DNA from: an uncultured Collinsella sp.
Lineage (GTDB): Bacteria; Actinomycetota; Coriobacteriia; Coriobacteriales; Coriobacteriaceae
Direction: 5' to 3'
Length of the DNA stretch: 51,546 bases
Assembly: GCA_959599095.1 (NCBI GenBank)
Contig: CAUGGC010000016.1
Location: 1-51,546, forward strand
Position 1 is the first letter of the stretch, and each line of letters begins with the position of its first letter. A model generated the notes under the pieces. That model had not been told where the DNA came from. It did not search any database and saw nothing but the letters and a program-made list of their open reading frames with translations. The translations under genes were made by a program, and so were the position numbers. Shown one piece after another: positions 1 to 8,073 of this stretch.

Positions 1-80
1 CGAGCGGGGGCTCCTGTCTTTTTAGTGCCCTCGGATTGGGTCATAGTGTCTGTCTGCGCCAAAACATCGGCGTTGCCGTG

Positions 81-138
81 GTAGTCATTGGGGACGTTCT
101 TAAACGACTAGTCATTCAAGAACGCCCCCAATGACTAC
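81..138. repeat. Imperfect 21-bp inverted repeat (hairpin)
   Basis: Bases 81-101 and 118-138 are reverse complements over 21 bp with one mismatch, around a 16-base loop. The arms contain CATTGGGG / CCCCAATG. A hairpin with a similar CATTGGGGAC arm lies at the other end of the window (51401-51461), so this looks like a member of a dispersed intergenic hairpin family rather than a simple terminator; no U-tract follows. It lies about 90 bases before recQ. Confidence 0.7.
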
Positions 139-227
139 CCGCAGAATGAGCGTGGCCGGCAGCCGGGCGGCACCGGTCCGCGTGGCGGCGTATAATCGGC
201 GGCAGATGACTTGGACGTTAGGAAACC

Positions 228-2210
228 ATGACCGATAGCATGCAGCAGATGGCGCTCGACACGCTCGGCGCCTATTTTGGCTACACCTCGTTTCGCCCGG
301 GACAGGATCGCATGGTCGATGCGATCCTTGCCGGTCGCGACGCGCTGGGCGTTATGCCCACGGGTGCCGGCAAGTCCATTTGCTACCAGGTGCCCGCACT
401 CATGCTGCCCGGTATCACCTTTGTGGTGAGTCCGCTGCTGTCGCTTATGGAGGACCAGACCCGTGCGTTGCTCGCGGCGGGCGCGCGACCCAGCTATCTC
501 AACTCCAGCCTTACGCCGGCTCAGCAAAATACCGTGCTCAAGCGTGCTCGTGAGGGGCGCTACCAGCTTATGTACGTGGCGCCCGAGCGCTTGCTCGAGC
601 CGCGCTTTTTAGCCTTTGCGCAGGAGGCCGCGGCGGACGGCGGCATTGGCGTGCCACTCGTGGCCATTGACGAGGCCCACTGCGTAAGTCAGTGGGGCCA
701 GGATTTCCGCCCCGCCTACCTGCAGATTCGCGAGTTCATCGATTCCCTGCCGCAGCGACCCATCGTGGCGGCCTTTACCGCTACGGCGACCGAGCGTGTG
801 CGTGCGGACATTCAGCAGATGCTCGGCCTGCAAAATCCCGCGACGGTGGTGACGGGCTTCGATCGCAAGAACCTCTACTTTGGCTGCGAGGAGATGGGCG
901 ACAAGGCCAAGGCCGCGTGGGTGCGCGACTATGTGATCGCGCATTCGGGCGAGAGCGGCATCGTGTATTGTTCGACTCGCAAGACGGTCGATGCACTGGC
1001 GGGTGAGCTTGCCGAGGCGCTGGGCCCCAGCGGCATTCGCGTTGGCCGCTACCATGCCGGCATGGGCAACGACGCCCGTCGTCAAAGCCAGCGCGCCTTT
1101 ATCGACGACGATATCCAGGTGATGGTTGCCACCAACGCCTTTGGCATGGGCATCGACAAGCCCAACGTGCGCTACGTGATCCACAACAACGTGCCCGAGA
1201 GCATCGAGGCCTACTACCAGGAGGCGGGTCGCGCCGGCCGCGATGGCGACCCGGCCAGCTGCCATTTGCTGTGGAACGGCAACGATTTTCGCATGCGTCG
1301 CTTTCTGATCGACCGCGGCGATGCGGCCGACGAGGCGCTCGACGACGAGCAGTGCGCGTGGGCGCTCCAGAATCGATATCGTCTGCTCAGCCAGATGGAG
1401 GGCTACTGCAATACCACCGGCTGCCTGCGCGAATACATGCTGCGTTACTTTGGCGACGAGGCCGCGGCCGAGCATGCGGCTGCGGCTGGTGCGGGCGCCA
1501 CCGCCACGGACGAGGCCGAGGGCTGCGGCAACTGCAGCAACTGCCTCACGCAGTTCGAGGTCGAGGACGTCACCGATATGGCCCGCGCCGCCGTGCGCTA
1601 TGTGGCCACGCGACCCATGCGCTTTGGCAAGTCGCTCATCGCCGACGTGCTTCACGGCGGCAACACCGAGCGCATTCGCCAGATGCATCTGGACGAGGAT
1701 CACGGCTACGGTGAGCTGTCGAGCGAATCGGTCGGGCGCATCAAGGACGTCATCGGCCAGCTGTGCGGCCGCGGTTATCTGGCTACCTCGCAGGGGCAGT
1801 ACCCGGTCGTGGGGCTGGGCCCGCGCGCCGGCGAGGTCGAGGACGAGGCGTTTGCCTTTACCGTTAAGCGTCGCGCGTCCAAGCGCAAGACCTCGGCCCG
1901 CGCCCGCCGTGCGGTGGATCTGCTGCGCGAGGAGGCCGATCTGGATCAGCGCCCGCGCGTGGGTGACGATGCCGAGCTGTTCGAGCGCCTGCGTGCCCTG
2001 CGCAAGGAGATTTCGACCGAGCTGGAGATGGCGCCGTACATGGTCTTTTCCGACAAGGCCCTGCGGGGTCTGTGCCGCCTGCGCCCGCAGACGCGCGACG
2101 AGCTTATCCAGGTCAACGGCATCGGCGAGAAAAAGGCCGACGCCTTTGGCGAGCAGTTTATGGCGGCGATTGAAGAGTTTGAGTCCGAGCATGCACGGAA
2201 TGGAGCATAA
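228..2210 (+). CDS. recQ: ATP-dependent DNA helicase RecQ
   Basis: 3'-5' superfamily 2 DNA helicase acting in recombination and replication-fork repair in the cytoplasm. The 660-residue product shows the RecQ motif 0 (FRPGQ, about residues 22-26), Walker A PTGAGKS (44-50), the DEAH box IDEAHCVSQWG (about 148-158), a SAT motif (TATAT) and motif VI QEAGRAGRDG. A Cys-rich zinc-binding/RQC region follows (CNTTGC, then CGNCSNC), and a C-terminal HRDC domain ends in a helix-hairpin-like VNGIGEKKADAFG. Length and domain order match full-length bacterial RecQ. The stop is 2 bases before the next start, so it is probably cotranscribed with the GntR gene, which is likely a chance arrangement functionally. 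Confidence 0.96.
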   Translation: MTDSMQQMALDTLGAYFGYTSFRPGQDRMVDAILAGRDALGVMPTGAGKSICYQVPALMLPGITFVVSPLLSLMEDQTRALLAAGARPSYLNSSLTPAQQNTVLKRAREGRYQLMYVAPERLLEPRFLAFAQEAAADGGIGVPLVAIDEAHCVSQWGQDFRPAYLQIREFIDSLPQRPIVAAFTATATERVRADIQQMLGLQNPATVVTGFDRKNLYFGCEEMGDKAKAAWVRDYVIAHSGESGIVYCSTRKTVDALAGELAEALGPSGIRVGRYHAGMGNDARRQSQRAFIDDDIQVMVATNAFGMGIDKPNVRYVIHNNVPESIEAYYQEAGRAGRDGDPASCHLLWNGNDFRMRRFLIDRGDAADEALDDEQCAWALQNRYRLLSQMEGYCNTTGCLREYMLRYFGDEAAAEHAAAAGAGATATDEAEGCGNCSNCLTQFEVEDVTDMARAAVRYVATRPMRFGKSLIADVLHGGNTERIRQMHLDEDHGYGELSSESVGRIKDVIGQLCGRGYLATSQGQYPVVGLGPRAGEVEDEAFAFTVKRRASKRKTSARARRAVDLLREEADLDQRPRVGDDAELFERLRALRKEISTELEMAPYMVFSDKALRGLCRLRPQTRDELIQVNGIGEKKADAFGEQFMAAIEEFESEHARNGA

Positions 2211-2212
2211 CG

Positions 2213-2968
2213 ATGACATCCGACGATAAAACCGGCCGCGCTGGCGTGTCCGCCGTGCCGCTGTACCAGCAGGTAATGGATGACCTAAAAGGCGAGATCG
2301 CGCGTGGCGTGTACGCATCCGGCTCGCGCATTCCTTCCGAGATGGAGCTCGCGAAGTACTACGGCGTGGGACGCATCACCGTGCGCCGCGCCATCGAGGA
2401 GCTGTCGCGCGCGGGATATCTCAACCGCCAGCAGGGGAGGGGCACGTTTGTGTGCGCGCCCAAGCTCAAGCGCAAGATTGTCCAGAAGGGTGACGTTCAG
2501 AGCTTTTCCGAGGGTTGCGCTGCCAACGACATGGTGGCCGGAGCACGTCTGGTGTCGCGCACGGTGGTTGCGGCGACGCGCGAGGACGCGGCGTTTTTTG
2601 GGGTGGAACCTGGCTGCGAGCTCATCGTTGTCGAGCGCGTGCGCACGGCAGACGGCGTGCCCGTCATGCTCGAGAACAACGCCTTTGTGCTGGCCGACCA
2701 TCCCTATCTGCAGACGCTTGCCGACAAGGACCTCACGGACAATTCCATCTTTGCACTCGTTGCCGAGCATTCGGGCCGCGCGCCGCTCAAGTCCGACCCC
2801 TGTATTGTGGAGATTGCGCTTGCCGATGCTCAGTCGGCCTCGCTGTTGGAGGTGCCGGTCGGCGAGCCGCTCTTCTATATGGAGGCATACTTTACCGATG
2901 AGGACGAGCGGCCCCTGCTGCTCGGACGCCAAAAGATCGTGGGCTCGCGCTACGTGTTCGACATCTAA
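2213..2968 (+). CDS. GntR/HutC-family transcriptional regulator (UTRA domain)
   Basis: Predicted DNA-binding sugar-response repressor of 251 residues. An N-terminal winged helix (about residues 10-80) carries the typical PLYQQVMDDLKGEI, SGSRIPSEMELA and RGTFVC signatures; a UTRA effector domain (about 100-245) follows, ending ILGRQKIV-like (LLLGRQKIVGSRYVFDI). The start has GGAG seven bases upstream and sits 2 bases after recQ. It lies directly before a SIS-domain deglycase gene whose promoter is flanked by two copies of the same 17-base word (2978-2994, 3040-3056), which are the obvious candidate operators. The effector is inferred to be a phosphorylated sugar-amine, as for FrlR-type regulators. 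Confidence 0.9.
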   Translation: MTSDDKTGRAGVSAVPLYQQVMDDLKGEIARGVYASGSRIPSEMELAKYYGVGRITVRRAIEELSRAGYLNRQQGRGTFVCAPKLKRKIVQKGDVQSFSEGCAANDMVAGARLVSRTVVAATREDAAFFGVEPGCELIVVERVRTADGVPVMLENNAFVLADHPYLQTLADKDLTDNSIFALVAEHSGRAPLKSDPCIVEIALADAQSASLLEVPVGEPLFYMEAYFTDEDERPLLLGRQKIVGSRYVFDI

Positions 2969-2977
2969 TATCCATAG

Positions 2978-3056
2978 ATAGAACAATATAGAACAAGTTT
3001 GGTGAAATGACTTCACGGGCGTCATCGTGCGTGTTATAAATAGAACAACATAGAAC
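2978..3056 (+). promoter_or_regulatory. Promoter flanked by two ATAGAAC-type operators
   Basis: The word ATAGAACAATATAGAAC (2978-2994) recurs as ATAGAACAACATAGAAC (3040-3056), each a pair of ATAGAAC half-sites 10 bases apart. Between them is a plausible promoter, TTCACG (3012-3017), 17 bases, TATAAA (3035-3040), so the second operator covers the region just after the -10 box. This is a natural repression geometry for the adjacent GntR protein (2213-2968) acting on the deglycase at 3113. Binding is inferred. Confidence 0.65.
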
Positions 3057-3112
3057 GACCGCAGGTACGAGCTGTCGTCGTTCAAAACCGCCACACAAGG
3101 AGGGGCATCATC

Positions 3113-4081
3113 ATGAACGCACACGATCTGATTCAGGAAATTATCGAGCGCAAGGGCAAGATTGAGAACGTCTTTTGGATCGCCTGCGGTGGTTCGATGA
3201 TCGACCTGATGCCGGCCAACGAGCTGCTCAAGCGCGAAGCAACCACGTTTACCTCGACGGTCTACACGGCACGCGAATTTTGCCTGATGGCCCCCAAGAG
3301 TCTAGGGCCGAAGTCGCTCGTCGTCGCCTGCAGCCACAGCGGCAACACGCAGGAGGTCGTCGACGGTTGTGAGATGGCGCTGGCAGCCGGCGCCGAGGTC
3401 GTGGCCATGACCGACTGCGAGGGCTCCAAGATCGATAACGGCAAGTGGACCACCTGGGTCTACCCCTGGGGCGAAGGCGTGCCGCAGGCCGAGGTTCCGC
3501 AAGGCATCGGCGTCCTGATGGCTGCCGAGCTGCTCGACCAGCAGGAGGGTTACGAGGCGCTCGCCGATATGTACGCCGGCCTTAAGCAGATGGGTGCGCT
3601 GTTGCCCGCTGCCCGCGAGAAGGTCAATGCCGAGCTGGGCGATCGCTTTGCCGAGCTCTGCCAGCAGCACGAGTTCTTCTACATCCTGGGATCCGGCCCC
3701 AACTTTAGCCAGACCTACGCCATGGCCATCTGCTCGCTCATGGAGATGCAGTGGCAGCACTGCTGCTACATCCACTCCGGCGAGTACTTCCACGGCCCGT
3801 TCGAAGCCACCGAGCCCGGCGTGTTCTACTTTGTACAGCTCGGATCGGGCGAGTGCCGCCCCATGGAGGAGCGCGCGCTGGCGTTCCTCAACACGCACAC
3901 CGATACGGTCATGGTGCTCGACGCACTCGAGTACGGCGTGGGCGACGTGCCTGCCAGCGTGCGTTCGTACCTGGAGCCGATCTTCTTCTACAACATGAGC
4001 TGCGAGCTGCGCGCCGCCCGCGGCAAGGTGTTCGACCACAGCCCCGAGGTTCGTCGCTACATGGGCATCGAGCAGTACTAG
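3113..4081 (+). CDS. SIS-domain sugar-phosphate deglycase (FrlB/GfrF-like)
   Basis: 322-residue tandem SIS-domain protein, predicted to split a 6-phosphorylated Amadori product (glucose- or fructose-amine conjugate) into a hexose phosphate and an amine in the cytoplasm. Visible features are the phosphosugar-binding start VFWIACGGSM (about residues 20-29), the first-domain loop SHSGNT (about 77-82), the second-domain segment YILGSGPNF, the E-F-x-H-G motif in SGEYFHGPFE (about 223-232), and the family's C-terminal RRYMGIEQY. A strong AAGGAGG precedes the ATG. It is close in length and motifs to the protein at 30978. There are no PTS genes beside it, so it must take substrate from a transporter encoded elsewhere. 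The exact substrate cannot be read from sequence. Confidence 0.85.
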   Translation: MNAHDLIQEIIERKGKIENVFWIACGGSMIDLMPANELLKREATTFTSTVYTAREFCLMAPKSLGPKSLVVACSHSGNTQEVVDGCEMALAAGAEVVAMTDCEGSKIDNGKWTTWVYPWGEGVPQAEVPQGIGVLMAAELLDQQEGYEALADMYAGLKQMGALLPAAREKVNAELGDRFAELCQQHEFFYILGSGPNFSQTYAMAICSLMEMQWQHCCYIHSGEYFHGPFEATEPGVFYFVQLGSGECRPMEERALAFLNTHTDTVMVLDALEYGVGDVPASVRSYLEPIFFYNMSCELRAARGKVFDHSPEVRRYMGIEQY

Positions 4082-4101
4082 GTAACGGGAATTATCTTTT
4101 T

Positions 4102-4137
4102 TGACGGGGTCTGCGCTGCGCGCGGGCCCCGTTTTGC
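4102..4137 (+). terminator. Rho-independent terminator after the deglycase gene
   Basis: ACGGGG (4104-4109) pairs with CCCCGT (4127-4132) around a GC-rich interior and is followed by TTTTG. It lies about 20 bases after the stop codon at 4081. Confidence 0.7.
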
Positions 4138-4170
4138 GTTGTGGCGGCCGGATTCGTGTCTGCGCGAAAA

Positions 4171-4352
4171 CGAAGGTGAATACTTTTCCGCGAAGTGAAC
4201 GACCTATTTTGGAACCCCGAAGCATCCACACTTTTTGACGCCAAAACTGCAGGAAAAACCTTACGAAACCGCAGGAAACGGCGTCTGAAAAGTGTCGATG
4301 CTTCGGGGGCTCGTTTTTGCTCGTTCACTTCGCGGAAAAGTATTCACCTTCG
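4171..4352. repeat. 182-bp palindromic MITE-like element, copy 1
   Basis: The ends 4171-4202 and 4321-4352 are a perfect 32-bp inverted repeat (contains TACTTTTCCGCGAAGTGAAC). An inner inverted repeat pairs CCCCGAAGCATCCACACTTTT-type sequence at about 4215-4235 with 4288-4308, and the centre holds two CGCAGGAAA/TGCAGGAAA repeats. The whole element recurs in opposite orientation at 36459-36638 with the same arms and centre but changed end bases. No protein is encoded. It sits between convergent genes, next to terminators. It could be a non-autonomous mobile element or a REP-like structure. Confidence 0.8.
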
Positions 4353-4373
4353 ATTCGTAAGGGCGCTGCGTGA

Positions 4374-4418
4374 GTCAAAAAAGCGGGCCGTGCCGGGGAT
4401 TTCCGGCGCGGCCCGCTT
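4374..4418 (-). terminator. Terminator of the lactate dehydrogenase gene
   Basis: A 16-bp stem pairs 4381-4396 with 4403-4418 (one G-T mismatch). Read on the minus strand it is followed by TTTTTTGAC, a clear U-tract, and lies just past the stop of the gene at 4460. Confidence 0.85.
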
Positions 4419-4459
4419 AGTATCGCGCTTAGATTCGCAAGGTTGCGGCAGCCAGCGGC

Positions 4460-5437
4460 CTACTTTGCGTCGTAGGCCTCGGTGTCCCACCAGTCGAGCT
4501 GGGCGATGTTGTCGTGGATGTGCTGGCAGCTCTTGTGAAAGCCCTCGAGCTCGTACTCGGACAGGTCGAGCGTGTAGACCTCCTCGACGCCCTCGGCACC
4601 GATCACGCACGGCAGGGAGGTAAAGATACCCTCCTCGCCATACTGGCCGGTCATGAGCGTGGAAGCGGAAAGCACGGCGTGCTCGTTGTGCAGCACGGCG
4701 GCGCAGACGCGCGCGGCGGAGTTGGCGACGGCGTATTCGGTGCACTGCTTGCCCTGGTAGGTCACATAGCCGCCCTTACGCGCGAGCTCCTCGACCTCCA
4801 TGTGGTCAAAGGCGTACTTGTCGGGGTTCTCGGCCTGAAGCTCGTTGAGGTTTTTGCCGGCGATGGTTGCGGCCTTAAAGGCGGCAAGCTGGCTAAAGCC
4901 GTGCTCGCCGATCATGTAGGCGTCGATGGACTTGGGGCTCACGCCGACCTTCTTGGAGATCTCGGTGCGCAGGCGGGCGGAGTCCAGGCCGCAGCCCGAG
5001 CCGATGATCTTCTTGGGATCGTAGCCGGTCAGGTGCCACAGCTCGGTGCACACGACGTCGCAGGGGTTGGAGATGCTCACGAAGATGCCGTCAAAGCCGG
5101 CGTCGACGATGCGCTTGGCAAAGGTGCGGGCGGCGTCGGTGGTAAAGAACAGCTCGCCGTCGCGGTTGCCGGCGGCCAGCGCGACCTTGCCGGCGGCGTT
5201 GACGATGACGTCGCAGCAGGCCAGCTCCTCGTAGTGGTCGTAGCAGTTGACGATCTTGGTGTTGTACGGGACAAACGAAAGGGAGTCGCGCAGGTCCTGG
5301 ACCTCGGACGTCACCTTGGCCTCGTTGATATCGCATAGGTACAGCTCATCGGCAATGCCCTGCATGAGCAGGCTGTTGGCGACATGTGCTCCTACGTGGC
5401 CCTGGCCGACCACACCGATCTTACGCGTCTGGTACAT
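4460..5437 (-). CDS. L-lactate / L-2-hydroxyisocaproate dehydrogenase family protein
   Basis: NAD-dependent 2-hydroxyacid dehydrogenase of 325 residues, LDH/MDH superfamily, probably reducing pyruvate or another 2-oxoacid in fermentation. The N-terminal Rossmann motif is IGVVGQGHVGAHVA (about residues 7-20); the NAD/substrate segment has NPCD in place of the usual NPVD, and the catalytic His lies in GEHGFSQ. The segment ARKGGYVTYQGK followed by TEYAVANSA resembles L-2-hydroxyisocaproate dehydrogenase of lactobacilli more than classic LDH. The ATG at 5437 is preferred because AAAGGAT precedes it and it gives the MYQTRKIGVVG start; the frame stays open much further upstream but without family similarity. 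Substrate is uncertain. Confidence 0.88.
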   Translation of the reverse strand: MYQTRKIGVVGQGHVGAHVANSLLMQGIADELYLCDINEAKVTSEVQDLRDSLSFVPYNTKIVNCYDHYEELACCDVIVNAAGKVALAAGNRDGELFFTTDAARTFAKRIVDAGFDGIFVSISNPCDVVCTELWHLTGYDPKKIIGSGCGLDSARLRTEISKKVGVSPKSIDAYMIGEHGFSQLAAFKAATIAGKNLNELQAENPDKYAFDHMEVEELARKGGYVTYQGKQCTEYAVANSAARVCAAVLHNEHAVLSASTLMTGQYGEEGIFTSLPCVIGAEGVEEVYTLDLSEYELEGFHKSCQHIHDNIAQLDWWDTEAYDAK

Positions 5438-5648
5438 ATATGTATCCTTTCGGCCGAGTTTTTCGCGTCGAACCATTGTAGCGTCCTGTTGCCACTTTGC
5501 TAGGCTAAAGCGCCACAGATTTTTGGGACATGCCGTAATCTCTACTTTTGGAGTGATTTGGGCCGCTGACGGCATCGCTGGGCGATGTGCTCGCGCGGAT
5601 GGGGCCGGTCGTTGTACCATAACTGCAACTGACTCGTAAGGAGCATCC

Positions 5649-6575
5649 ATGCCCATTCGCATTCCCGACGCCCTCCCTGCTGCCGCGCAGCTCGAGAGCG
5701 AGAACATCTTTGTCATGACCGAGTACCGCGCACTGCACCAGGACATTCGTCCGCTGCGCGTGCTCATCCTCAACCTCATGCCCACCAAGATTGCCACCGA
5801 GACGCAGATCATGCGCAAGCTCTCCAACACGCCGCTGCAGGTGGAGGTGGACCTGCTGCGTACCAAGACGCACGAGGCCACGCACGTGAGCGCCGGCCAC
5901 CTGGAGACGTTCTATCGCACGTTCGACGACATCCGCGACATCCACTACGACGGCCTGATTATCACGGGCGCGCCGGTGGAGCAGATGCCGTTCGAGGAGG
6001 TCGACTACTGGCCCGAGCTCTGCCAGATCATGGATTGGTCCACCACGCACGTGCACTCTACGCTGCACATTTGTTGGGGCGCGCAGGCCGGCCTGTACCA
6101 TCATTACGGTATCCAGAAGTACGACCTGCCGGCAAAGGCGAGCGGCGTATTTGAGCATTATCTGGTGAAGCCGCAAAGCCCGCTGGTCCGCGGCTTTGAT
6201 GACCGTTTCTATGCCGTGCATTCGCGCAACACCGATGTGCGCCGCGAGGACGTGGAGGCCGAGCCGCAGCTTGAGGTCGTGGCCGTGTCCGACGAGGTTG
6301 GCCTGTACATTGTCAAGTCGACCGACAGCCGTCGCTTTTTTGTATTTGGCCACCCCGAGTACGATACCGACACGTTGCGCCTGGAGTACGAGCGCGACGT
6401 GAAGCGCGGCCTCAACCCTCAGGTGCCGGCGCATTACTTCCCGGGCGACGATCCCACCGCCGAGCCGCGCAACGTCTGGCGCAGCCAGGCTCAGCTGCTC
6501 TACACCAACTGGCTCAACTACTACGTCTACCAGACCACGCCCTACGACCTGGCCCGCGCCGGCGAGGAGCACTAG
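5649..6575 (+). CDS. metA: Homoserine O-acyltransferase MetA (probably acetyl-CoA type)
   Basis: First step of methionine synthesis: acylates L-homoserine, in the cytoplasm. 308 residues, the usual MetA length. The catalytic Cys is residue 142 in HICWGAQAGL, with His235 and Glu237 in FGHPEYD. Residue 111, in the GAPVEQMPFEEV segment, is Glu; in characterised MetA proteins Glu at this place goes with acetyl-CoA and Gly with succinyl-CoA, so homoserine O-acetyltransferase activity is predicted. AAGGAG precedes the ATG. I see no SAM riboswitch or T-box in the 210 bases separating it from the divergent dehydrogenase gene. Confidence 0.95.
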   Translation: MPIRIPDALPAAAQLESENIFVMTEYRALHQDIRPLRVLILNLMPTKIATETQIMRKLSNTPLQVEVDLLRTKTHEATHVSAGHLETFYRTFDDIRDIHYDGLIITGAPVEQMPFEEVDYWPELCQIMDWSTTHVHSTLHICWGAQAGLYHHYGIQKYDLPAKASGVFEHYLVKPQSPLVRGFDDRFYAVHSRNTDVRREDVEAEPQLEVVAVSDEVGLYIVKSTDSRRFFVFGHPEYDTDTLRLEYERDVKRGLNPQVPAHYFPGDDPTAEPRNVWRSQAQLLYTNWLNYYVYQTTPYDLARAGEEH

Positions 6576-6617
6576 ACTGCGATGGTGCTGCTGTAGCCGT
6601 GGCTGATGTGGCGGCGA

Positions 6618-7214
6618 TTAGGCGCTGATGATGTTGGGTAGCGGCAGGTCGTGGGCGTCGGTGGGGATGTGGTCGACGCGCTGTTCGTCAAAGGCGATGC
6701 CGACGATTTGACATACGGGCGAGAGCATGGGCAGGTAGCGGTCATAGCAGCCGCCGCCGTAGCCTAGGCGCGTGCCGGTGCGGTCGAATGCTACGAGCGG
6801 CACGACGATCATGTCGAGAGCTTCGGCAGGCACGATAGGGAAGCGGCTGCTGTCGATGTCCGTGGCCGCAAAGGCCCGCGTGGGGTGGGCGATAAACGGA
6901 GCCGCGTCCGCGTCGCCGGCAGCAACTGCCCGCATACACATGCGCTGGCCACAAGCTGCGGCGTCTGTTGCCGAGAGCATGCACGGATAGGCCACGCGCC
7001 AGCCACGTTTGGCGGCAGCTGCGGCAAACGCGGCTGAGTCGACTTCGGAACCCATCACGGCATAGACGGCAACGGTGTGCGGCGCCGCGGCATCCAAGCG
7101 GCCCAGCAGCTCAACCAGCCGCGCACAGATATCAGCAGACTTCGCCGCCCGCAAGTCCAAATCAAGAGCATCGCGCCGAGCAATCACCGCCCGCCGCAAC
7201 TCAGCCTTGTCCAT
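6618..7214 (-). CDS. 5-formyltetrahydrofolate cyclo-ligase
   Basis: ATP-dependent conversion of 5-formyl-THF to 5,10-methenyl-THF in one-carbon metabolism. The product has 198 residues, the usual family length. It shows the N-terminal KAELRRAVIARRDAL basic helix and the C-terminal signature GTRLGYGGGCYDRYL (family G-x-G-G-G-x-Y-D-R). The ATG at 7214 (MDKAELRR) has GAGG upstream and fits the family N-terminus; the frame is open for a further 81 bases upstream, but that stretch runs towards a hairpin repeat and has no family features. Convergent with metA, 42 bases between stops. Confidence 0.93.
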   Translation of the reverse strand: MDKAELRRAVIARRDALDLDLRAAKSADICARLVELLGRLDAAAPHTVAVYAVMGSEVDSAAFAAAAAKRGWRVAYPCMLSATDAAACGQRMCMRAVAAGDADAAPFIAHPTRAFAATDIDSSRFPIVPAEALDMIVVPLVAFDRTGTRLGYGGGCYDRYLPMLSPVCQIVGIAFDEQRVDHIPTDAHDLPLPNIISA

Positions 7215-7285
7215 CCCGGCTTCCTCTCCCAAACCTACCAAAAAGGGCAGGTTGATTTTGGCAGGTTTTATCTGGGCAAATGTCG

Positions 7286-7324
7286 AAACCACCACAAAGG
7301 TGCCTGTCCCCTTTGTGGTGGTTT
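7286..7324. repeat. 15-bp perfect hairpin with CCTGTCC loop, copy 1
   Basis: AAACCACCACAAAGG (7286-7300) is the exact reverse complement of 7310-7324, around the loop TGCCTGTCC. A near-identical hairpin occurs at 8024-8060, so the two bracket the hicBA genes. The GGACAGGCACC-type core is a motif I associate with dispersed REP-like hairpins. Confidence 0.8.
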
Positions 7325-7341
7325 TGGCCCATGCGTTAACG

Positions 7342-7671
7342 CTATAACGCCGCGGCGATTGCTTCGGTCACAAACTTATTGAGTGACTCGCCCTTCTTTG
7401 CCGCCGCCAGTGCTGCCTGCTTGTGAAGCTCGGAGCCTGTTCTCACATTGAACGAGCCCTTAAAAGCCCGCTCTGGTTCCTTGCCCTTTTCGGCACAAAA
7501 CTCAAGGTAATCGTCGACGGCGTCGTGGAAGCATTGCTCCACTTCTTCAGCCGTGGAGCCTTCAAATACAATTGCGTCCCTAATGCCGGCGACCATACCT
7601 GTTAGTACATGCTGCTCGGCATCGAACTCGACTGGGGCGAAATAGCCCTTGTATGCCAAAACGTTACTCAT
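7342..7671 (-). CDS. hicB: HicB-family antitoxin
   Basis: Antitoxin and probable autorepressor of a type II toxin-antitoxin module. 109 residues: an N-terminal HicB-like partial RNase H fold (YKGYFAPVEFDAEQHVLTGMVAGI..AIVFEGST) and a C-terminal ribbon-helix-helix segment (FNVRTGSELHKQAALAAAKKG). The ATG at 7671 is chosen because GGAGG lies at ideal spacing; it overlaps the end of hicA by 8 bases. A start five codons upstream (7686) is possible. Toxin-first order is typical for hicAB. Confidence 0.9.
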   Translation of the reverse strand: MSNVLAYKGYFAPVEFDAEQHVLTGMVAGIRDAIVFEGSTAEEVEQCFHDAVDDYLEFCAEKGKEPERAFKGSFNVRTGSELHKQAALAAAKKGESLNKFVTEAIAAAL

Positions 7672-7927
7672 GACTGCCTCCGACATCCTGCAGAAATCGA
7701 ACGATGTTTCGAATTGTCCCCGCTGTCAATTCGTCAGATGGATGAGGCGCGTGCATCACGAACATCCTGCCATCTGAGGGCCTGTAGAAGCGAATGCGCG
7801 ATCCGGATGTCTTGCCTTTGCTGTCCATTTCAAAGCCATATGAGGCCATGACTTTTAAAAAATCGGCATACCGATACGTCGAAGGGCAGCTAAACAGTTG
7901 GGCGATGAGTTTATCGGCTCGAGTCAT
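7664..7927 (-). CDS. hicA: HicA-family mRNA interferase toxin
   Basis: 87-residue toxin with a double-stranded-RNA-binding-like fold that cleaves mRNA when released from HicB. Seen here are FLKVMASYGFEMDSKGKTSGSRIRFYR and MHAPHPSDELTAGTIRNIVRFL. The usual G-S-H triad position reads G-S-R, a variant I know from other HicA subfamilies, so activity cannot be assumed from the canonical His. Upstream is GAGGCGGG before the ATG. Two TTCTAT words (minus strand, around 7991-8014) and a TATAGT box may form the module's promoter/operator. Confidence 0.9.
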   Translation of the reverse strand: MTRADKLIAQLFSCPSTYRYADFLKVMASYGFEMDSKGKTSGSRIRFYRPSDGRMFVMHAPHPSDELTAGTIRNIVRFLQDVGGSHE

Positions 7928-8023
7928 CCCGCCTCACATTCTGCAACTATATTCTAGTTGCAATTTAGATTCGATGCAATCACCCATACTATAGAACATG
8001 TGTACGTATAGAACAAGTGTTCG

Positions 8024-8060
8024 AACCACTACAAAGGGGCCTGTCCCCTTTGTAGTGGTT
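8024..8060. repeat. 16-bp perfect hairpin with CCTGT loop, copy 2
   Basis: AACCACTACAAAGGGG (8024-8039) pairs perfectly with 8045-8060 around CCTGT. It differs from the copy at 7286-7324 by compensating changes (CACCACAAAGG versus CACTACAAAGG, both arms), meaning the paired structure has been kept. It lies between hicA and the end of the M16 peptidase gene, 13 bases past the stop on the peptidase's side. Confidence 0.8.
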
Positions 8061-8073
8061 TTGCTTGCTGTGG

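Noticed and set aside
609..2318. Long open frame on the minus strand opposite recQ
   Set aside because: Typical antisense shadow of a high-GC, G/C-ending-codon gene; no motif, no ribosome site, and the plus-strand protein is certain.
5438..5648. Possible SAM riboswitch or T-box before metA
   Set aside because: I could not find the conserved core or a terminator/antiterminator pair of any known class.
5438..5881. N-terminal extension of the lactate dehydrogenase frame
   Set aside because: It overlaps metA on the other strand, has no family similarity, and a good ribosome site stands before the ATG at 5437.
7991..8014. Two ATAGAAC words near hicA, like the operator at 2978
   Set aside because: Their spacing is 17 bases instead of 10 and they lie in the hicAB promoter, so they are more likely part of that promoter than a site for the 2213 regulator.
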